Positions 19,374 through 29,087 are shown, counted from the first letter of the stretch. The stretch is 64,000 nucleotides of DNA from Pelomonas sp. V22 (GCF_030014915.1 NZ_JAGIXS010000001.1:1736001-1800000), one strand, 5' to 3'. Notes: a model not told the origin generated them from the letters alone. Translations and numbers: made by a program.

Positions 19374-20312
19374 CTACTTCTTCTTTGCCCGCGGATGGGC
19401 CGCGTCATACACCTTGGCCAGGTGCTGGAAATCGAGCTTGGTATAGACCTGGGTGGTCGCGATGTTGGCGTGGCCGAGCAATTCCTGCACCGCCCGCAGG
19501 TCGCCGCTGGACTGCAAGAGATGCGAGGCGAACGAGTGGCGCAGCATGTGCGGATGGACATGCGAAGGCATGCCGGCCGCCAGTGCTCGGGCCTTCAGGC
19601 GCAGCCGCACCTGGCCTGCCTGGAAGCGCGCGCCGCGCGGCCCGACCAGCAGGGCCGGCTCATCCGCCTTGGCGATGCGCTGACGCAGCGGCAGCCATTG
19701 CTCCAGCGCCTCCAGGGCAGCGCGCCCCAAGGGCACCGAACGACGCTTGCTGCCCTTGCCCAGCACCTGCAGCTCGGCATTGCCCAGCTCCACCCAGCCG
19801 GCCGCAGCGGCGCTGCCCTGCACGTCCAGGCCCACAAGCTCGGCCACGCGCAGGCCGCAGCCGTAGAGCAGCTCGACGATCAGTCGGTCGCGCGCTTCGT
19901 TGATCGGATCGCCGCCCTCGGACTTGAACTCGGCCAGTTGCACGGAGTCGTCCACCGACAGGGCCTTGGGCAGCGGCTTGCCGGCCTTGGGCGCGCGCAG
20001 GCCCTCGATGGGGTTGAAGGCCACGCGCTGCTCGCTGCCCAGCCAGCGGTAAAGCCCGCGCCAGGCCGACAGCATCAAGGCCAGGCTGCGCGGTGCCAGG
20101 CCGCCGCGATGCAGCTCCGCCACCCAGCGGCGCGCCTGCTGGGTGCTGAGGCTCAAGAGCTCGACCTGGTCGCGCTCGGCCAGCTGCGCCAATCGCTGCA
20201 AGGCCTCGCTGTAGATCGTCAGCGTGCGGCCCGCCAGCCGGCGCTGCACCTGGCACCAGGCCAGGTAGGCCGTCAGGAACTCAGGCCGTGGGGGCAGATT
20301 CGTCGCCGGCAT
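19374..20312 (-). CDS. xerC: Tyrosine recombinase XerC
   Basis: The protein (312 residues) has the SAM-like N-terminal DNA-binding domain and the catalytic domain of tyrosine recombinases. Visible active-site elements are Arg in GCGLRVAELVGL, Lys in GKGSKRRSVPL, HMLRHSFASHLL, LGHANIATTQVYT and the nucleophile Tyr in the last segment. With XerD it resolves chromosome dimers at dif. I chose ATG 20312; the longer frame reads back through DUF484 in another frame. It overlaps DUF484 by 32 bases, the same order (dapF-DUF484-xerC) as in many gammaproteobacteria. Confidence 0.95.
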   Translation of the reverse strand: MPATNLPPRPEFLTAYLAWCQVQRRLAGRTLTIYSEALQRLAQLAERDQVELLSLSTQQARRWVAELHRGGLAPRSLALMLSAWRGLYRWLGSEQRVAFNPIEGLRAPKAGKPLPKALSVDDSVQLAEFKSEGGDPINEARDRLIVELLYGCGLRVAELVGLDVQGSAAAAGWVELGNAELQVLGKGSKRRSVPLGRAALEALEQWLPLRQRIAKADEPALLVGPRGARFQAGQVRLRLKARALAAGMPSHVHPHMLRHSFASHLLQSSGDLRAVQELLGHANIATTQVYTKLDFQHLAKVYDAAHPRAKKK

Positions 20313-21000
20313 CGGCGTCCTGCAGCAGGCGGGCGAGGCCGGCGCTGGCGATTTCGCCGATGCGGGCCAGGAACTCCGTGCCCATCTCGGCCGTGTAGCG
20401 CGTGGCATCGGGCGAGCCCAGCACGAGGAGGCCGAAGCTGCGGCCCTGGATCGTCAGCGGAATCAAGGCCAGCGACAGCGCCCCCGCGCCCTCGCCCAGC
20501 CAGCGCGCGGCCTCGAAGCCCGAGTTGATGCCGCAATAGGGCTGGGACAGGCTCTCGGCAAAGCTGCGCACGTCGGCGCTGACGGCCTGCGCAAACTCGG
20601 CCTCGGCAAACTCCGGCCGCGCGCCCCACAGGCGCAGGCCGGCCAGCGGAATCAGGAACTGGTGGCGCAGCTCTTCCAGCAGCACGCCGGGCAGCCTGGC
20701 CGCGTCGGCCGTGAGCATCAGCGCACGGGTCCAGCGGTGCAGGCGGTCGGCAATGGCCACGTTCTCCTGGCCATTGCGGATCATCTCGATCAGCTTCTGC
20801 TCCAGGCCCTTGATCTTCTCGCGCAGCATCTCGGCTTGGCGCTCCTGCAGCGATACCGCCCGCGCACTGTGCGGATGGCTGAGCTGCACCGAGGCCAGCA
20901 GTTCGGCATGGCGTTCGAAGAAGGCCGGGTTGTTGGCCAGGTAGTTGGCAATGTCCTGCTCGGTGATGCCGTCGGTACCTTGGTGTTGATTGCTGCTCAC
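20281..21000 (-). CDS. DUF484 family protein (YigA-like)
   Basis: The 239-residue protein opens with [23 protein letters not shown], the standard N-terminus of DUF484. A coiled segment follows around [21 protein letters not shown], and then a GAF-like domain. The family is conserved between dapF and xerC, but its biochemical role is not known to me. It starts with GTG, and GTGA overlaps the end of dapF. It overlaps the start of xerC by 32 bases, so expression of the three genes is coupled. Confidence 0.92.
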   Translation of the reverse strand: MSSNQHQGTDGITEQDIANYLANNPAFFERHAELLASVQLSHPHSARAVSLQERQAEMLREKIKGLEQKLIEMIRNGQENVAIADRLHRWTRALMLTADAARLPGVLLEELRHQFLIPLAGLRLWGARPEFAEAEFAQAVSADVRSFAESLSQPYCGINSGFEAARWLGEGAGALSLALIPLTIQGRSFGLLVLGSPDATRYTAEMGTEFLARIGEIASAGLARLLQDADAGDESAPTA

Positions 21001-21869
21001 AGCGTGATCTCTCCTTCAAACACTTGCACGGCCGGGCCGGTCATCAGCACCGGCGCGCTTAGATTCTGTGGTCGGCCGGCGCTGGCGCCGGCCCATTCAA
21101 TCGTCAGCAGGCCGCCGTGGGTCTGCACGTCCACGCGTTCATCGAGCCAGCCGAGGCGGATGCCGGCCACCACGGCAGCACAGGCGCCGGTGCCACAGGC
21201 CAGCGTCTCGCCGGCGCCGCGCTCGAACACGCGCAGTTTCACATGGCCGCGGTCCAGCACCTGCAGAAAGCCGGCGTTGACGCGGCGCGGGAAGCGGGGA
21301 TGGTGCTCGATCAGCGGCCCTTGGCTCAGCACCGGGGCCGTGGCCACGTCCTCGACCCGCTGCACCGCATGCGGATTGCCCATGGAGACGACCGCCACCT
21401 CCACACCCAGGTCGACCAGCGGCCAGAGCTCGAAACCGTTCACCTCGCGCGGCTGCAGCGCGGTGGCATCGAAGGGCACGCGGGCGGCCTCGAAGATCGG
21501 CGCCCCCATGTCGACGGTGACGCGGCCATCGTCCTTCAGGTGCAAGGTCAGCAGTGAGTTGACGGTGCGCACGCGGATGCTGCGCTTGGTGGTCAGGCCA
21601 TGGTCGACCACGTAGCGGACGAAGCAGCGCGAGCCATTGCCGCAGTGCTCGACCTCCTCGCCGGTGCTGCCGTTGAAGATGCGGTAGGCGAAGTCGTCGC
21701 CCGCCTCGCGGCCCGGCTCGATCACCAGGATCTGGTCGCAGCCGACGCCGAAGCGGCGGTCGCCGAGCCTGCGCATCTGCTCGGTCGTGAGTGCCAGCGG
21801 CGTCTGGGTCGCGTCGATGACCACGAAGTCATTGCCGGCGCCATGCATCTTGGTGAAGCGCAAATTCAT
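20997..21869 (-). CDS. dapF: Diaminopimelate epimerase
   Basis: This 290-residue protein has the two active-site cysteine segments of Dap[10 protein letters not shown] (Cys76 region) and [10 protein letters not shown] further on. The start [14 protein letters not shown] is also typical. It converts LL- to meso-diaminopimelate, the last step before lysine and a peptidoglycan cross-linking residue. It stands 17 bases after the acyltransferase pair and overlaps DUF484 by four bases. It is therefore part of a minus-strand cell-envelope operon. Confidence 0.97.
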   Translation of the reverse strand: MNLRFTKMHGAGNDFVVIDATQTPLALTTEQMRRLGDRRFGVGCDQILVIEPGREAGDDFAYRIFNGSTGEEVEHCGNGSRCFVRYVVDHGLTTKRSIRVRTVNSLLTLHLKDDGRVTVDMGAPIFEAARVPFDATALQPREVNGFELWPLVDLGVEVAVVSMGNPHAVQRVEDVATAPVLSQGPLIEHHPRFPRRVNAGFLQVLDRGHVKLRVFERGAGETLACGTGACAAVVAGIRLGWLDERVDVQTHGGLLTIEWAGASAGRPQNLSAPVLMTGPAVQVFEGEITL

Positions 21870-21885
21870 GAGGCGATTATCAGCC

Positions 21886-22773
21886 TCAATAGAGGGAGGG
21901 CTCGCCCGCCGGACGGGTCTTGAAACGCTTGTGCACCCACAGGTACTGCGCCGGGTTGGCGCGTATCTTCTGCTCCAGCCAGGCATGCAGCCGGTGGGCG
22001 TCTGCCAGGGCGTCGCCGCTGGGGTAGCCGGGGATCGGGTCGCAGGCCTCGACGCGGAAGCCCTGACCGCCCGGCAGCATGGTGACAACCAGCGGCTGCA
22101 CGATCATCTTCTGGCTGTCTGCCATGCGGGCCGGGGCGAGCAAGGTACAGGCCGGCACGCCGAAGAAGGGCACGAAGGCCGAGTCCTTCTCGCCGAAATC
22201 CATGTCGGGCGCATTGACGAAACCATAGCCCTGCTTGATGTAGCGCAGCACCGGGCGGATGCCGTCGTGGCGGTCGACAAAGGCGTTCTTGCCGAAGCGC
22301 GCGCGGCCGGCCAGCATCTGCTGGTCGAAGACCTCGTTGCTTTGCGCCTGGTAGACGTCCACCGCCGGCGTGCCTTGCTTGAGCATCAGGGCCGGCGCCG
22401 CCCACTCGAGGCCGACGAAATGCGGCAGCAGCCACATCACCGGCTGCTCGCTCCGGTCCGCGAGGCCGATGTCGCCCTCCACCTTCATCAACCGCAGCAG
22501 GCGCTGCTCCGGGGCGAACCACAAGAGGCCGCGCTCCAGGAAGCTGCGGCCCATCAGCGCGAAATGCTCGCGCGCCAGCGCCTCTCGCTCGGTTGGGCTC
22601 AGTTCAGGGAAGCACAGCTCCAGATTCCTCAGCGCGATGCGACGGCGCGAACGGGCCAGCAACCACAGCAGCGCCCCGAGCCCCCGGCCCAGCGCCACCA
22701 GCAGCGGCAGCGGCAGCCAGTGCAGGAGCCACAGCAGGCCTATCAGCAGCCGGGCAAGCAAACGGCCCGCCAT
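21886..22773 (-). CDS. LpxL/HtrB-type lysophospholipid or lipid A acyltransferase
   Basis: The 295-residue protein has an N-terminal membrane anchor ([20 protein letters not shown]) and the catalytic HX4E motif in [14 protein letters not shown]. Length and layout match the LpxL/LpxM late acyltransferases of lipid A synthesis. It is the second of two tandem paralogues; its start overlaps the stop of the upstream copy by one base (TGATG). Either lauroyl- or myristoyl-transfer to lipid A is likely, but an ornithine-lipid or other role cannot be excluded. Confidence 0.87.
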   Translation of the reverse strand: MAGRLLARLLIGLLWLLHWLPLPLLVALGRGLGALLWLLARSRRRIALRNLELCFPELSPTEREALAREHFALMGRSFLERGLLWFAPEQRLLRLMKVEGDIGLADRSEQPVMWLLPHFVGLEWAAPALMLKQGTPAVDVYQAQSNEVFDQQMLAGRARFGKNAFVDRHDGIRPVLRYIKQGYGFVNAPDMDFGEKDSAFVPFFGVPACTLLAPARMADSQKMIVQPLVVTMLPGGQGFRVEACDPIPGYPSGDALADAHRLHAWLEQKIRANPAQYLWVHKRFKTRPAGEPSLY

Positions 22774-23663
22774 CAGGCGCCGCCCTCTGCCTTGGGCTCG
22801 GGCTTGGCGGCCACGGCAATGTCCAGCCCGCGCGGCTGCTTGTAGCGGTGATAGCCCCAGAGGTACTGGCCGGGCGCTTGCAGGATCAGGGATTCCATCG
22901 CTTGGTTGATCGTGAGGGCTGCGGATTCTGGCGTGGAATCCGCAGCGATAGCCGGTGCGGGTCGCACCCGCGCCACAAAGCCTCGCCCATCAGCGAGGCG
23001 CTCGCCCCAGATCAGCAGCAGGGCCGCGCCGGTCTGCTGCACCAGGCGGCCGGCCAGGGTCATGGTGTAGGCCTCGCGTCCGAAGAACGGCACCCAGACC
23101 CCGAGGCCCTCGGGCGGCACCTGGTCGGGCAGCAGGCCCACCACATGGCCCTGACGCAACGCGCGAATCATCTGGCGCACCCCCGCCAGGTTGGCCGGCG
23201 CCGTGAAGAGGCCGGGGCGGCCGCGCGAGGCATCGACCACCTCGCGCATCCAGGGCTTGCGCGCCGGGCGGTAGAGCACGGTGATCGGGTGCGTCTCGCC
23301 CCAGCGCTCGGCGATCGCCTGGGCCGTGACCTCGAAGCAGCCCATGTGCGGCGTGAGTATCAAGAGGCCCTTGCCGGCCTTCAGCGCCTCATCGATCAGC
23401 TCCGCACCATCCCATTGCAGTTGGTCGCCCAGCGGCTGCGCGGGTGGGCGCAGCCACAGCCAGGCGGTCTCGGCGATCATGCGGCCAGCCGAGGCGATGG
23501 CCGGCCTTCCTGCAGCCGGCGTGAGGCCGGCCTGCTCCACATTGGCGGCGAAGCGGCGGCGATAGGTGGGCGACAGGAGCCAGGTCAGCCAGCCCGCCAG
23601 CGCACCCAGCGCGTGCAAAAGCCGCAGCGGCAGGCGGGACAGCAAACGCATCAACAGGAACAT
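22773..23663 (-). CDS. LpxL/HtrB-type lipid A acyltransferase, first of two paralogues
   Basis: The protein (296 residues) has a membrane-anchored N-terminus and the HX4E motif in LTPHMGCFEVTAQ. It is clearly related to, but different from, the copy downstream. I chose ATG 23663; ATG 23651 is an in-frame alternative. Its start codon abuts the divergent metK promoter, whose TATAAT lies at 23669-23674, so the two promoters face each other. The two tandem enzymes probably add the two secondary acyl chains of lipid A. Confidence 0.87.
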   Translation of the reverse strand: MFLLMRLLSRLPLRLLHALGALAGWLTWLLSPTYRRRFAANVEQAGLTPAAGRPAIASAGRMIAETAWLWLRPPAQPLGDQLQWDGAELIDEALKAGKGLLILTPHMGCFEVTAQAIAERWGETHPITVLYRPARKPWMREVVDASRGRPGLFTAPANLAGVRQMIRALRQGHVVGLLPDQVPPEGLGVWVPFFGREAYTMTLAGRLVQQTGAALLLIWGERLADGRGFVARVRPAPAIAADSTPESAALTINQAMESLILQAPGQYLWGYHRYKQPRGLDIAVAAKPEPKAEGGA

Positions 23664-23668
23664 GTTTC

Positions 23669-23674
23669 TATAAT
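23669..23674 (+). promoter_or_regulatory. TATAAT -10 element of the metK transcript
   Basis: A perfect TATAAT lies five bases before the first paired base of the leader structure. This places the transcription start near 23680, at the 5' end of the candidate riboswitch. I see no good -35 hexamer at 16-18 bases upstream, so an activator or a weak promoter is possible. Confidence 0.5.
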
Positions 23675-23678
23675 TCGG

Positions 23679-23771
23679 GCATCGCCGAGTTAAAAGGACA
23701 ACTTGCGGGGCGATGCGGGAGGTCAAAATCCCGCCGGGCTGCGTTCAGCAGCTCAACAAATGCCGCTAAAG
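23679..23771 (+). promoter_or_regulatory. Candidate SAM-II-type riboswitch with extended loop, metK leader
   Basis: GCATCGCC (23679-23686) pairs perfectly with GGCGATGC (23709-23716). The loop contains TTAAAA and CTTGCGG (23702-23708), and CTTGCGG can form a pseudoknot with CCGC-TA-AAG (23763-23771). This layout, with the conserved-looking GAGTTAA, CTTGC and GCTAAAG, resembles SAM-II riboswitches. Extra hairpins (23715-23734 and 23738-23749) fill the region where SAM-II has a short linker. CTCCA (23786-23790) can pair with the metK Shine-Dalgarno TGGAG (23821-23825), a possible switch helix. The class assignment is by eye and tentative. Confidence 0.6.
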
Positions 23772-23832
23772 CGTTCGCCGCACCGCTCCACCAGCACGGC
23801 AACGCCGATGGACCATCTACTGGAGTGTAAAA

Positions 23833-25014
23833 GTGGCGAACGATTTTCTCTTTACTTCTGAATCGGTCTCGGAAGGTCACCCCGACAAGGTGGCTGACCA
23901 GATCTCCGACGCGATTCTCGACGCGATCTTTGCGCAAGACCCCCGTTCGCGCGTAGCCGCCGAAACCCTGTGCAACACCGGCCTCGTGGTGTTGGCTGGT
24001 GAAATCACCACCAACGCCCATGTGGACTACATCCAGGTGGCGCGCGACACGATCAAGCGCATCGGCTACGACAACACCGAGTACGGCATCGACTACAAGG
24101 GCTGCGCGGTTCTCGTGGCCTACGACAAGCAATCGAACGACATCGCCCAGGGCGTGGACCATGCCTCCGACGACCACCTGAACATCGGCGCTGGTGACCA
24201 AGGCCTCATGTTCGGCTATGCCTGCGACGAGACGCCCGAGCTGATGCCCGCGCCGATCTACTACGCCCACCGACTCGTGGAACGCCAGGCCCAGCTGCGC
24301 AAGGACGGCCGCATGCCCTTCCTGCGCCCGGACGCCAAGAGCCAGGTGACGATGCGCTATGTGGACGGCAAGCCGCACTCGATCGACACGGTCGTGCTGT
24401 CCACCCAGCACTCGCCCGAGATGAGCCTCGGCGACAAGATGACCGACGCCTTCTACGAGGCCATCCGCGAAGAGCTGATCAAGCCGGTGCTGCCCAAGGA
24501 ATGGATCACGGCCGACACCAAGTACCTGATCAACCCGACCGGCCGCTTCGTCATCGGCGGCCCGCAGGGTGACTGCGGCCTCACCGGCCGCAAGATCATC
24601 GTCGACACCTACGGCGGCGCCTGCCCGCACGGCGGTGGCGCCTTCTCGGGCAAGGACCCGTCCAAGGTCGACCGCTCGGCGGCCTACGCCGCCCGCTACG
24701 TGGCCAAGAACATCGTGGCCGCCGGCCTGGCCCGCCAGTGCCAGATCCAGGTGGCCTACGCCATCGGCGTGGCCCGCCCGATGAACGTGACCGTCTACAC
24801 CGAAGGCACGGGCGTGATCCCCGACGACCAGATCGCCAAGCTCGTCAACGAGCATTTCGACCTGCGCCCCAAGGGCATCATCCAGATGCTGGACCTGCTG
24901 CGCCCGATCTACTCGAAGACGGCGGCGTATGGCCACTTCGGTCGGGAAGAGCCGGAATTTACTTGGGAGAGAACCGACAAAGCCCAGGCGCTGCGTGCAG
25001 CGGCCGGGCTGTAA
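23833..25014 (+). CDS. metK: S-adenosylmethionine synthetase
   Basis: The 393-residue protein has the MetK signatures [17 protein letters not shown] near the N-terminus, [12 protein letters not shown], and the P-loop-like segment [19 protein letters not shown]. It makes S-adenosylmethionine from methionine and ATP. The start is GTG at 23833, seven bases after TGGAG. A structured leader of about 150 bases precedes it. The protein is full length for the family. It supplies the methyl donor that the downstream ahcY and metF genes help recycle. Confidence 0.97.
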   Translation: MANDFLFTSESVSEGHPDKVADQISDAILDAIFAQDPRSRVAAETLCNTGLVVLAGEITTNAHVDYIQVARDTIKRIGYDNTEYGIDYKGCAVLVAYDKQSNDIAQGVDHASDDHLNIGAGDQGLMFGYACDETPELMPAPIYYAHRLVERQAQLRKDGRMPFLRPDAKSQVTMRYVDGKPHSIDTVVLSTQHSPEMSLGDKMTDAFYEAIREELIKPVLPKEWITADTKYLINPTGRFVIGGPQGDCGLTGRKIIVDTYGGACPHGGGAFSGKDPSKVDRSAAYAARYVAKNIVAAGLARQCQIQVAYAIGVARPMNVTVYTEGTGVIPDDQIAKLVNEHFDLRPKGIIQMLDLLRPIYSKTAAYGHFGREEPEFTWERTDKAQALRAAAGL

Positions 25015-25053
25015 AGACCGGCATTTGCGTAAGCAAATCCTGGGCTTTGGGGC

Positions 25054-25083
25054 GGCGCTCATATCGCTTGCGATGTGAGCGCC
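25054..25083. repeat. 14-base-pair hairpin downstream of metK
   Basis: GGCGCTCATATCGC and GCGATGTGAGCGCC pair fully (one G-U) around a TTGC-type loop. It lies between the metK stop and a proper terminator and lacks its own T-run. A shorter hairpin, ATTTGC-GTAA-GCAAAT, precedes it at 25023-25038. It may stabilise the metK transcript or be a repeat unit. Confidence 0.6.
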
Positions 25084-25113
25084 GACCACAAGGCCGCTGC
25101 GATCGCCGCATCT

Positions 25114-25137
25114 AAGGGCCACCTCGGTGGCCCTTTC
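25114..25137 (+). terminator. Intrinsic terminator after metK
   Basis: AAGGGCCACC and GGTGGCCCTT pair with a CTCG-type tight loop, followed by TTTCTTATTT. It would end the metK transcript before the DUF2238 gene at 25163. Confidence 0.8.
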
Positions 25138-25162
25138 TTATTTCCTCTGCACAATCCGGCGC

Positions 25163-25774
25163 ATGCCCAGCATCCGCCCCCTGCAGATCACCGCCGCCGC
25201 CAGCCTCGCCCTGCTGGTGCTCAGCTACTTCGGTGCCTACGACCGCGCCACCTGGTGGATGGAGGTCGCGCCGGTGCTCATCGTCTGGCCGCTGCTGCTG
25301 GCCACGCACCAGCGCTTCCCGCTCACGCCGCTGCTGCTCGCCCTGGTCTTCATCCATGCCGGCGTACTGATGCTCGGCGGCCACTACAGCTATGCCCGCG
25401 TGCCGCTGGGCTTCTGGATGCAGGACTTTTTGGGCCTGGCCCGCAACCCCTACGACGGCATCGGCCACCTGGCCCAGGGCTTCATCCCGGCCATGGCGGC
25501 GCGCGAGCTGCTGCTGCGCAAGACGGCCTTGAAGGCGGGCGGCTGGACCTTCACCCTGGTCACCGCCGTCTGCCTGGCCATCAGCGCTATCTACGAGCTG
25601 ATCGAATGGGGCGCAGCCGTGGCCATGGGCCAGGGCGCCGATGAGTTCCTGGGCACCCAGGGCGACCCCTGGGACACGCAGAAGGACATGGCCTTCGCCT
25701 GGCTCGGCGCCATGCTGGCCCAGCTGCTGCTTGCGCGCTGGCATGACCGCCAACTGAAGGGACTGCCGGCATGA
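25163..25774 (+). CDS. DUF2238 family membrane protein (YjdF-like)
   Basis: The 203-residue protein has about six hydrophobic segments and matches DUF2238: HYSYARVPLGFWMQDFLG, then RNPYDGIGHLAQGFIPA, and near the end FLGTQGDPWDTQKDMA. Its function is unknown. I chose ATG 25163; the upstream frame extends through the terminator. It overlaps the YcaQ-like gene by four bases (ATGA). Confidence 0.88.
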   Translation: MPSIRPLQITAAASLALLVLSYFGAYDRATWWMEVAPVLIVWPLLLATHQRFPLTPLLLALVFIHAGVLMLGGHYSYARVPLGFWMQDFLGLARNPYDGIGHLAQGFIPAMAARELLLRKTALKAGGWTFTLVTAVCLAISAIYELIEWGAAVAMGQGADEFLGTQGDPWDTQKDMAFAWLGAMLAQLLLARWHDRQLKGLPA

Positions 25775-26865
25775 AGGCGCCGACCCTCGATGAGCTGCGC
25801 CGCTACGCGATCGCGCGCACGCTGTTCAAGCCAACCACGCTGCCGGCTGCGATCAAGAAGCTGGGCTTCGTGCAGGCCGATCCGATGCGGGCGCCGGCCC
25901 GTGCGCAAGACCTGATCCTCAGGCTGCGGGTCAATGACTACAAGGCCGGCGACCTGGAGCAGCGCTACACGCGACTTGCCATCGAGGAAGACTGCTTCGT
26001 CAACTACGGCTTCGTGCCGCGTGACTGGCTCTCGCTGATGCACCCGCGCACCGAGCGCAAGCCCTGGGACGCCGAACGCAAGCGCCATGCCGAGCAACTG
26101 CTGGACTTCGTGCGTCAGAACGGCCCCACCCATCCCAAGGAACTGCTCGAAGCATTTGCCCACCATGGCCGCATGCCCGGCTACTGGGGCGGCGAGCTGA
26201 ACGTCAGCACGCAGCTGCTGGATGGCCTGCACTACCGAGGCCATTTGCGCGTCAAGCGGCGCGACAGTGGCACGCGCGTCTACGAGGCCATCAGCCATCC
26301 GCCGGCCGACGACAGCCCGGAAGCCCGCCGTGCGCGGGCCCAAGCGCTGATGGACAAGATCGTGGCCCTGTATGCGCCGCTGCCCTCGGCCAGCCTGGGC
26401 TACCTGACCACGCTGCTGCGCTACGGCGCACCGCATCTGCAAGCCGAGACACGCGCCGTTTGCAAGGCGGCCAAGGACCGCTATGCCCATGCCCAGATCG
26501 ATGGCGAGACCTGGTACTGGCCGCTCGACGAGAAACCGCGCTCGGCCCGCCATCGCGCACCCGAGGGCGTGACCCTGCTGGCCCCCTTCGACCCGGTGGT
26601 CTGGGACCGCCGCCGCTTCGAGCGGCTGTGGGGCTGGGAGTACCGCTTCGAGGCCTACACGCCGGCGCACAAGCGGACCATGGGCCACTACGCCCTGCCG
26701 CTCCTGTGGGGAGAGGAGATCATCGGCTGGGCCAATCTTCGCGTCGAGAAAGGACGGCTGAAGCACGAGCTCGGCTTCGTCGAGAAGCGCCCGGCAGGCG
26801 CCGCCTTCAAGGCGGCCCTGCAGGACGAGCTGGCAGCGATCGAACGCTTCCTCGGCCTCGACTGA
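25771..26865 (+). CDS. Winged-helix DNA glycosylase, YcaQ family
   Basis: The 364-residue protein matches the HTH_42 / YcaQ family, whose E. coli member unhooks interstrand DNA cross-links. Key segments are FVQADPMRAPARAQDLILRL (QAD motif), the DNA-binding stretch NYGFVPRDWLSLMHP and the C-terminal LLAPFDPVVWDRRRFERLWG. Length is normal. The first bases overlap DUF2238. In this context it probably repairs cross-links or bulky lesions. Confidence 0.88.
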   Translation: MKAPTLDELRRYAIARTLFKPTTLPAAIKKLGFVQADPMRAPARAQDLILRLRVNDYKAGDLEQRYTRLAIEEDCFVNYGFVPRDWLSLMHPRTERKPWDAERKRHAEQLLDFVRQNGPTHPKELLEAFAHHGRMPGYWGGELNVSTQLLDGLHYRGHLRVKRRDSGTRVYEAISHPPADDSPEARRARAQALMDKIVALYAPLPSASLGYLTTLLRYGAPHLQAETRAVCKAAKDRYAHAQIDGETWYWPLDEKPRSARHRAPEGVTLLAPFDPVVWDRRRFERLWGWEYRFEAYTPAHKRTMGHYALPLLWGEEIIGWANLRVEKGRLKHELGFVEKRPAGAAFKAALQDELAAIERFLGLD

Positions 26866-26872
26866 GGCCGCT

Positions 26873-28906
26873 TCAGCGCTGGCCGAGCCGGCGCTCGACG
26901 CGCTGGTGGGCCTCGTCGCGCTCCTGGGCACGGCGCGCCCACTGGGCCAGGCGACCGGCTTCTTCGTACTCGGCGCGCAGGTCGGCCTGCTGAGCCTTGA
27001 GCTTGACCACGGACGAGGCCGTCAGCGGCGCCGGCAGCACCAGGTTGCCGCGCCAGCTGTCGCCCACACGCATCTGCAGCGGCGCCGGCAGCTTGTCGAA
27101 GTCGGCGGCTGCCATCCAGGGCACGACCTTGGCGGCCGCCAGCTTCAGGCGGGCACGCAGGCGCGGGTCGCCGATGCGGCCGCGCTGGCCCCAGCGCACA
27201 TCGCTGGTGACGATGGCCGTGTCGGTGCGCGGCACGAAGGCCGTGTCGCGGGCGATGCCCAGGCGCAGGCTCATCAGGGACTCTTCCACCGTCATGGCCA
27301 GGTCTTCGAAACGGCTGCTGTAGGCATACATGTCGGAGGCCAGATCGGCGGCAAACAGCGCGCCGACCTGCGTGGCTGTATAGGCCTTCTGCGCCGTGGT
27401 GGCGGTGGCGCCCTGGAACTTGACCTGGCCGAGCGACTGCAGCTCGCTGCTCGTCAACGGGTAGGCCTGTTTCATCAGGTCGGACACCAGCACGCCCTGG
27501 TTGTAGCGGTTGCCGACGAAGGTGTTCAGGTTGATGCCGGGCTGCTGGTTGAGGCTGGCGTAAGTCTCGGGCGCGATGAAGTCGTTCGCATGCGAAAGCT
27601 CGTGGTACAGCAGCGGCGCGAGGTCGGCCTCCACGTCGGCCATCGTGCGCGTGACGCGCAGCGCCGGGTCGAAGAAGGCGCTGTAGTAGTCGCTCCCCTT
27701 GGCATAGCGCCAGATGTCCTGGAACTGCAGGCCCACGGTGTAGGCGGCGCGGTAGTCGGGCGCCTCGTCGATGGTGTCGCGCTCGGCAGGCGTCATCCAG
27801 ACGTTGTCGGCATCCAGGTAGATGGCGCCGGTGGCCGGCTGGTAGAACGAGGGCCGCACATGGGAGCCGATCACCACGGCCGTGGTGCTCATCAGCATGC
27901 GGCGGAAGTCGCCACGCGTGTCCTGCTGCTGCAGAAAGCGCTCGAAGTTGGCGCCCTGCCAGTCGTGCGAGACGACCACGCGGTTCATCACCTGCTCGAT
28001 CGTGGGCAGCGTGCCGCCGCTTTCCTGCCCGAGCAGCGGCAGCCGGCCCACGGTGCAGGCATTGCCCGCCGTCAGCAGGGGCTCGTAGACGCAGCCGACC
28101 AGCACCGAGGCGTAGCTGCCCGCCGGCCGGTAGGCATGGACGCGCGAAACATGGTCGCCCGACCAGATGTAGGTGTTGTTGTTCGCCGGCGCCTGGTCCT
28201 GCTTCTCAACGAGGACGATGACCTCCTGGCTGTCCGTGCCGCTGGCCATCTGCACCGTCGCGCGGAAGCGCAGCAGCGTGTCCTGCGTGACCGTGGGTGC
28301 CACGAACTGGCGGGCCAGGCTGTCCACCGTCTGCAGATCGACGGTCGGGCCTTCCAGCTGGGCCCAGCTGACGTTCTGCACCGCTTCGCCCGAGGTCGAC
28401 CAGGCGCGGATCGACACCTTGCCGCCCATGCGCACGGCCTGGTGGTTGCGCACGATGGCCTTGGCCGGCGTGGTGGGGGCCGTGATGTTGAGCGTCACGT
28501 CGCGGGTCTGGGCGGCGCCGGCCACGTCCGTGTAGCTGACACGGAAGCCATAGTCGCCGGCCACCGTCGGCTCGAAATGGATGACCTGGGTCTGCGCGCT
28601 CAGCAGGCTGACCGTCGGGCCGCTGGTCTGCGTCCATTGCAGCTTGCTGATCGGGCCGCTGCAGCCGGCAATGGCGGCCGCCGCCTGCTTGCCGACCAGG
28701 GGGCCGTCGATCAGCACCTGAGCCGAGGGCGTGCCCGCCGAGCAAACAAGGTTGACCGGCGTGGTGGGCGTGGTGGGCGTGGTCGTGGTGCTGCTCGAAC
28801 CGGCCCCACCTCCGCCGCCACCGCAGCCGAGCAAGACCAGACTGGCGGCGAGCGCCGTGCAGCGGGCCAGAGGGCGCCGCAGGATTTCATGCTTGATGTA
28901 CTTCAT
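26873..28906 (-). CDS. Lipoprotein with Ig-like region and HExxH motif, function unknown
   Basis: The 677-residue protein has a lipoprotein signal with Cys28 in the lipobox LLGC, followed by a Gly-rich and Thr/Pro-rich linker. Ig-like or PKD-like segments follow (TQTSGPTVSLLSAQTQ and GDYGFRVSYTDVAG). The C-terminal half contains LLYHELSHANDFI, with HELSH at residues 435-439. This could be a zinc metalloprotease motif, but I see no recognised protease family and no obvious third ligand. It is probably anchored to the outer membrane. ATG 28906 gives the clean signal peptide; the longer start adds a short leader. Confidence 0.75.
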   Translation of the reverse strand: MKYIKHEILRRPLARCTALAASLVLLGCGGGGGGAGSSSTTTTPTTPTTPVNLVCSAGTPSAQVLIDGPLVGKQAAAAIAGCSGPISKLQWTQTSGPTVSLLSAQTQVIHFEPTVAGDYGFRVSYTDVAGAAQTRDVTLNITAPTTPAKAIVRNHQAVRMGGKVSIRAWSTSGEAVQNVSWAQLEGPTVDLQTVDSLARQFVAPTVTQDTLLRFRATVQMASGTDSQEVIVLVEKQDQAPANNNTYIWSGDHVSRVHAYRPAGSYASVLVGCVYEPLLTAGNACTVGRLPLLGQESGGTLPTIEQVMNRVVVSHDWQGANFERFLQQQDTRGDFRRMLMSTTAVVIGSHVRPSFYQPATGAIYLDADNVWMTPAERDTIDEAPDYRAAYTVGLQFQDIWRYAKGSDYYSAFFDPALRVTRTMADVEADLAPLLYHELSHANDFIAPETYASLNQQPGINLNTFVGNRYNQGVLVSDLMKQAYPLTSSELQSLGQVKFQGATATTAQKAYTATQVGALFAADLASDMYAYSSRFEDLAMTVEESLMSLRLGIARDTAFVPRTDTAIVTSDVRWGQRGRIGDPRLRARLKLAAAKVVPWMAAADFDKLPAPLQMRVGDSWRGNLVLPAPLTASSVVKLKAQQADLRAEYEEAGRLAQWARRAQERDEAHQRVERRLGQR

Positions 28907-29087
28907 TGCCCTCAACCCGCCAGGCGGGCCCTCCTGTTTCATGGAAATGGGCCGCCCGGTGCCCTCCCAACAGGCCCGCGCGTGCTCCGAGGGCGCGAAT
29001 TCTCACACGCACCCCCGGCGCTTTTTTGACCCTGGCCTCCTGGTTTAACCCTAGGCGCCGCCACGGCTGGCGCTAGAATGGCGGCCT

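Noticed and set aside
17490-20528. Open plus-strand frame of about 1012 codons over rlmI, the outer-membrane gene and xerC
   Set aside because: It is the antisense shadow of three well-supported minus-strand genes. Its composition is Ala/Gln/His-rich with no family signal.
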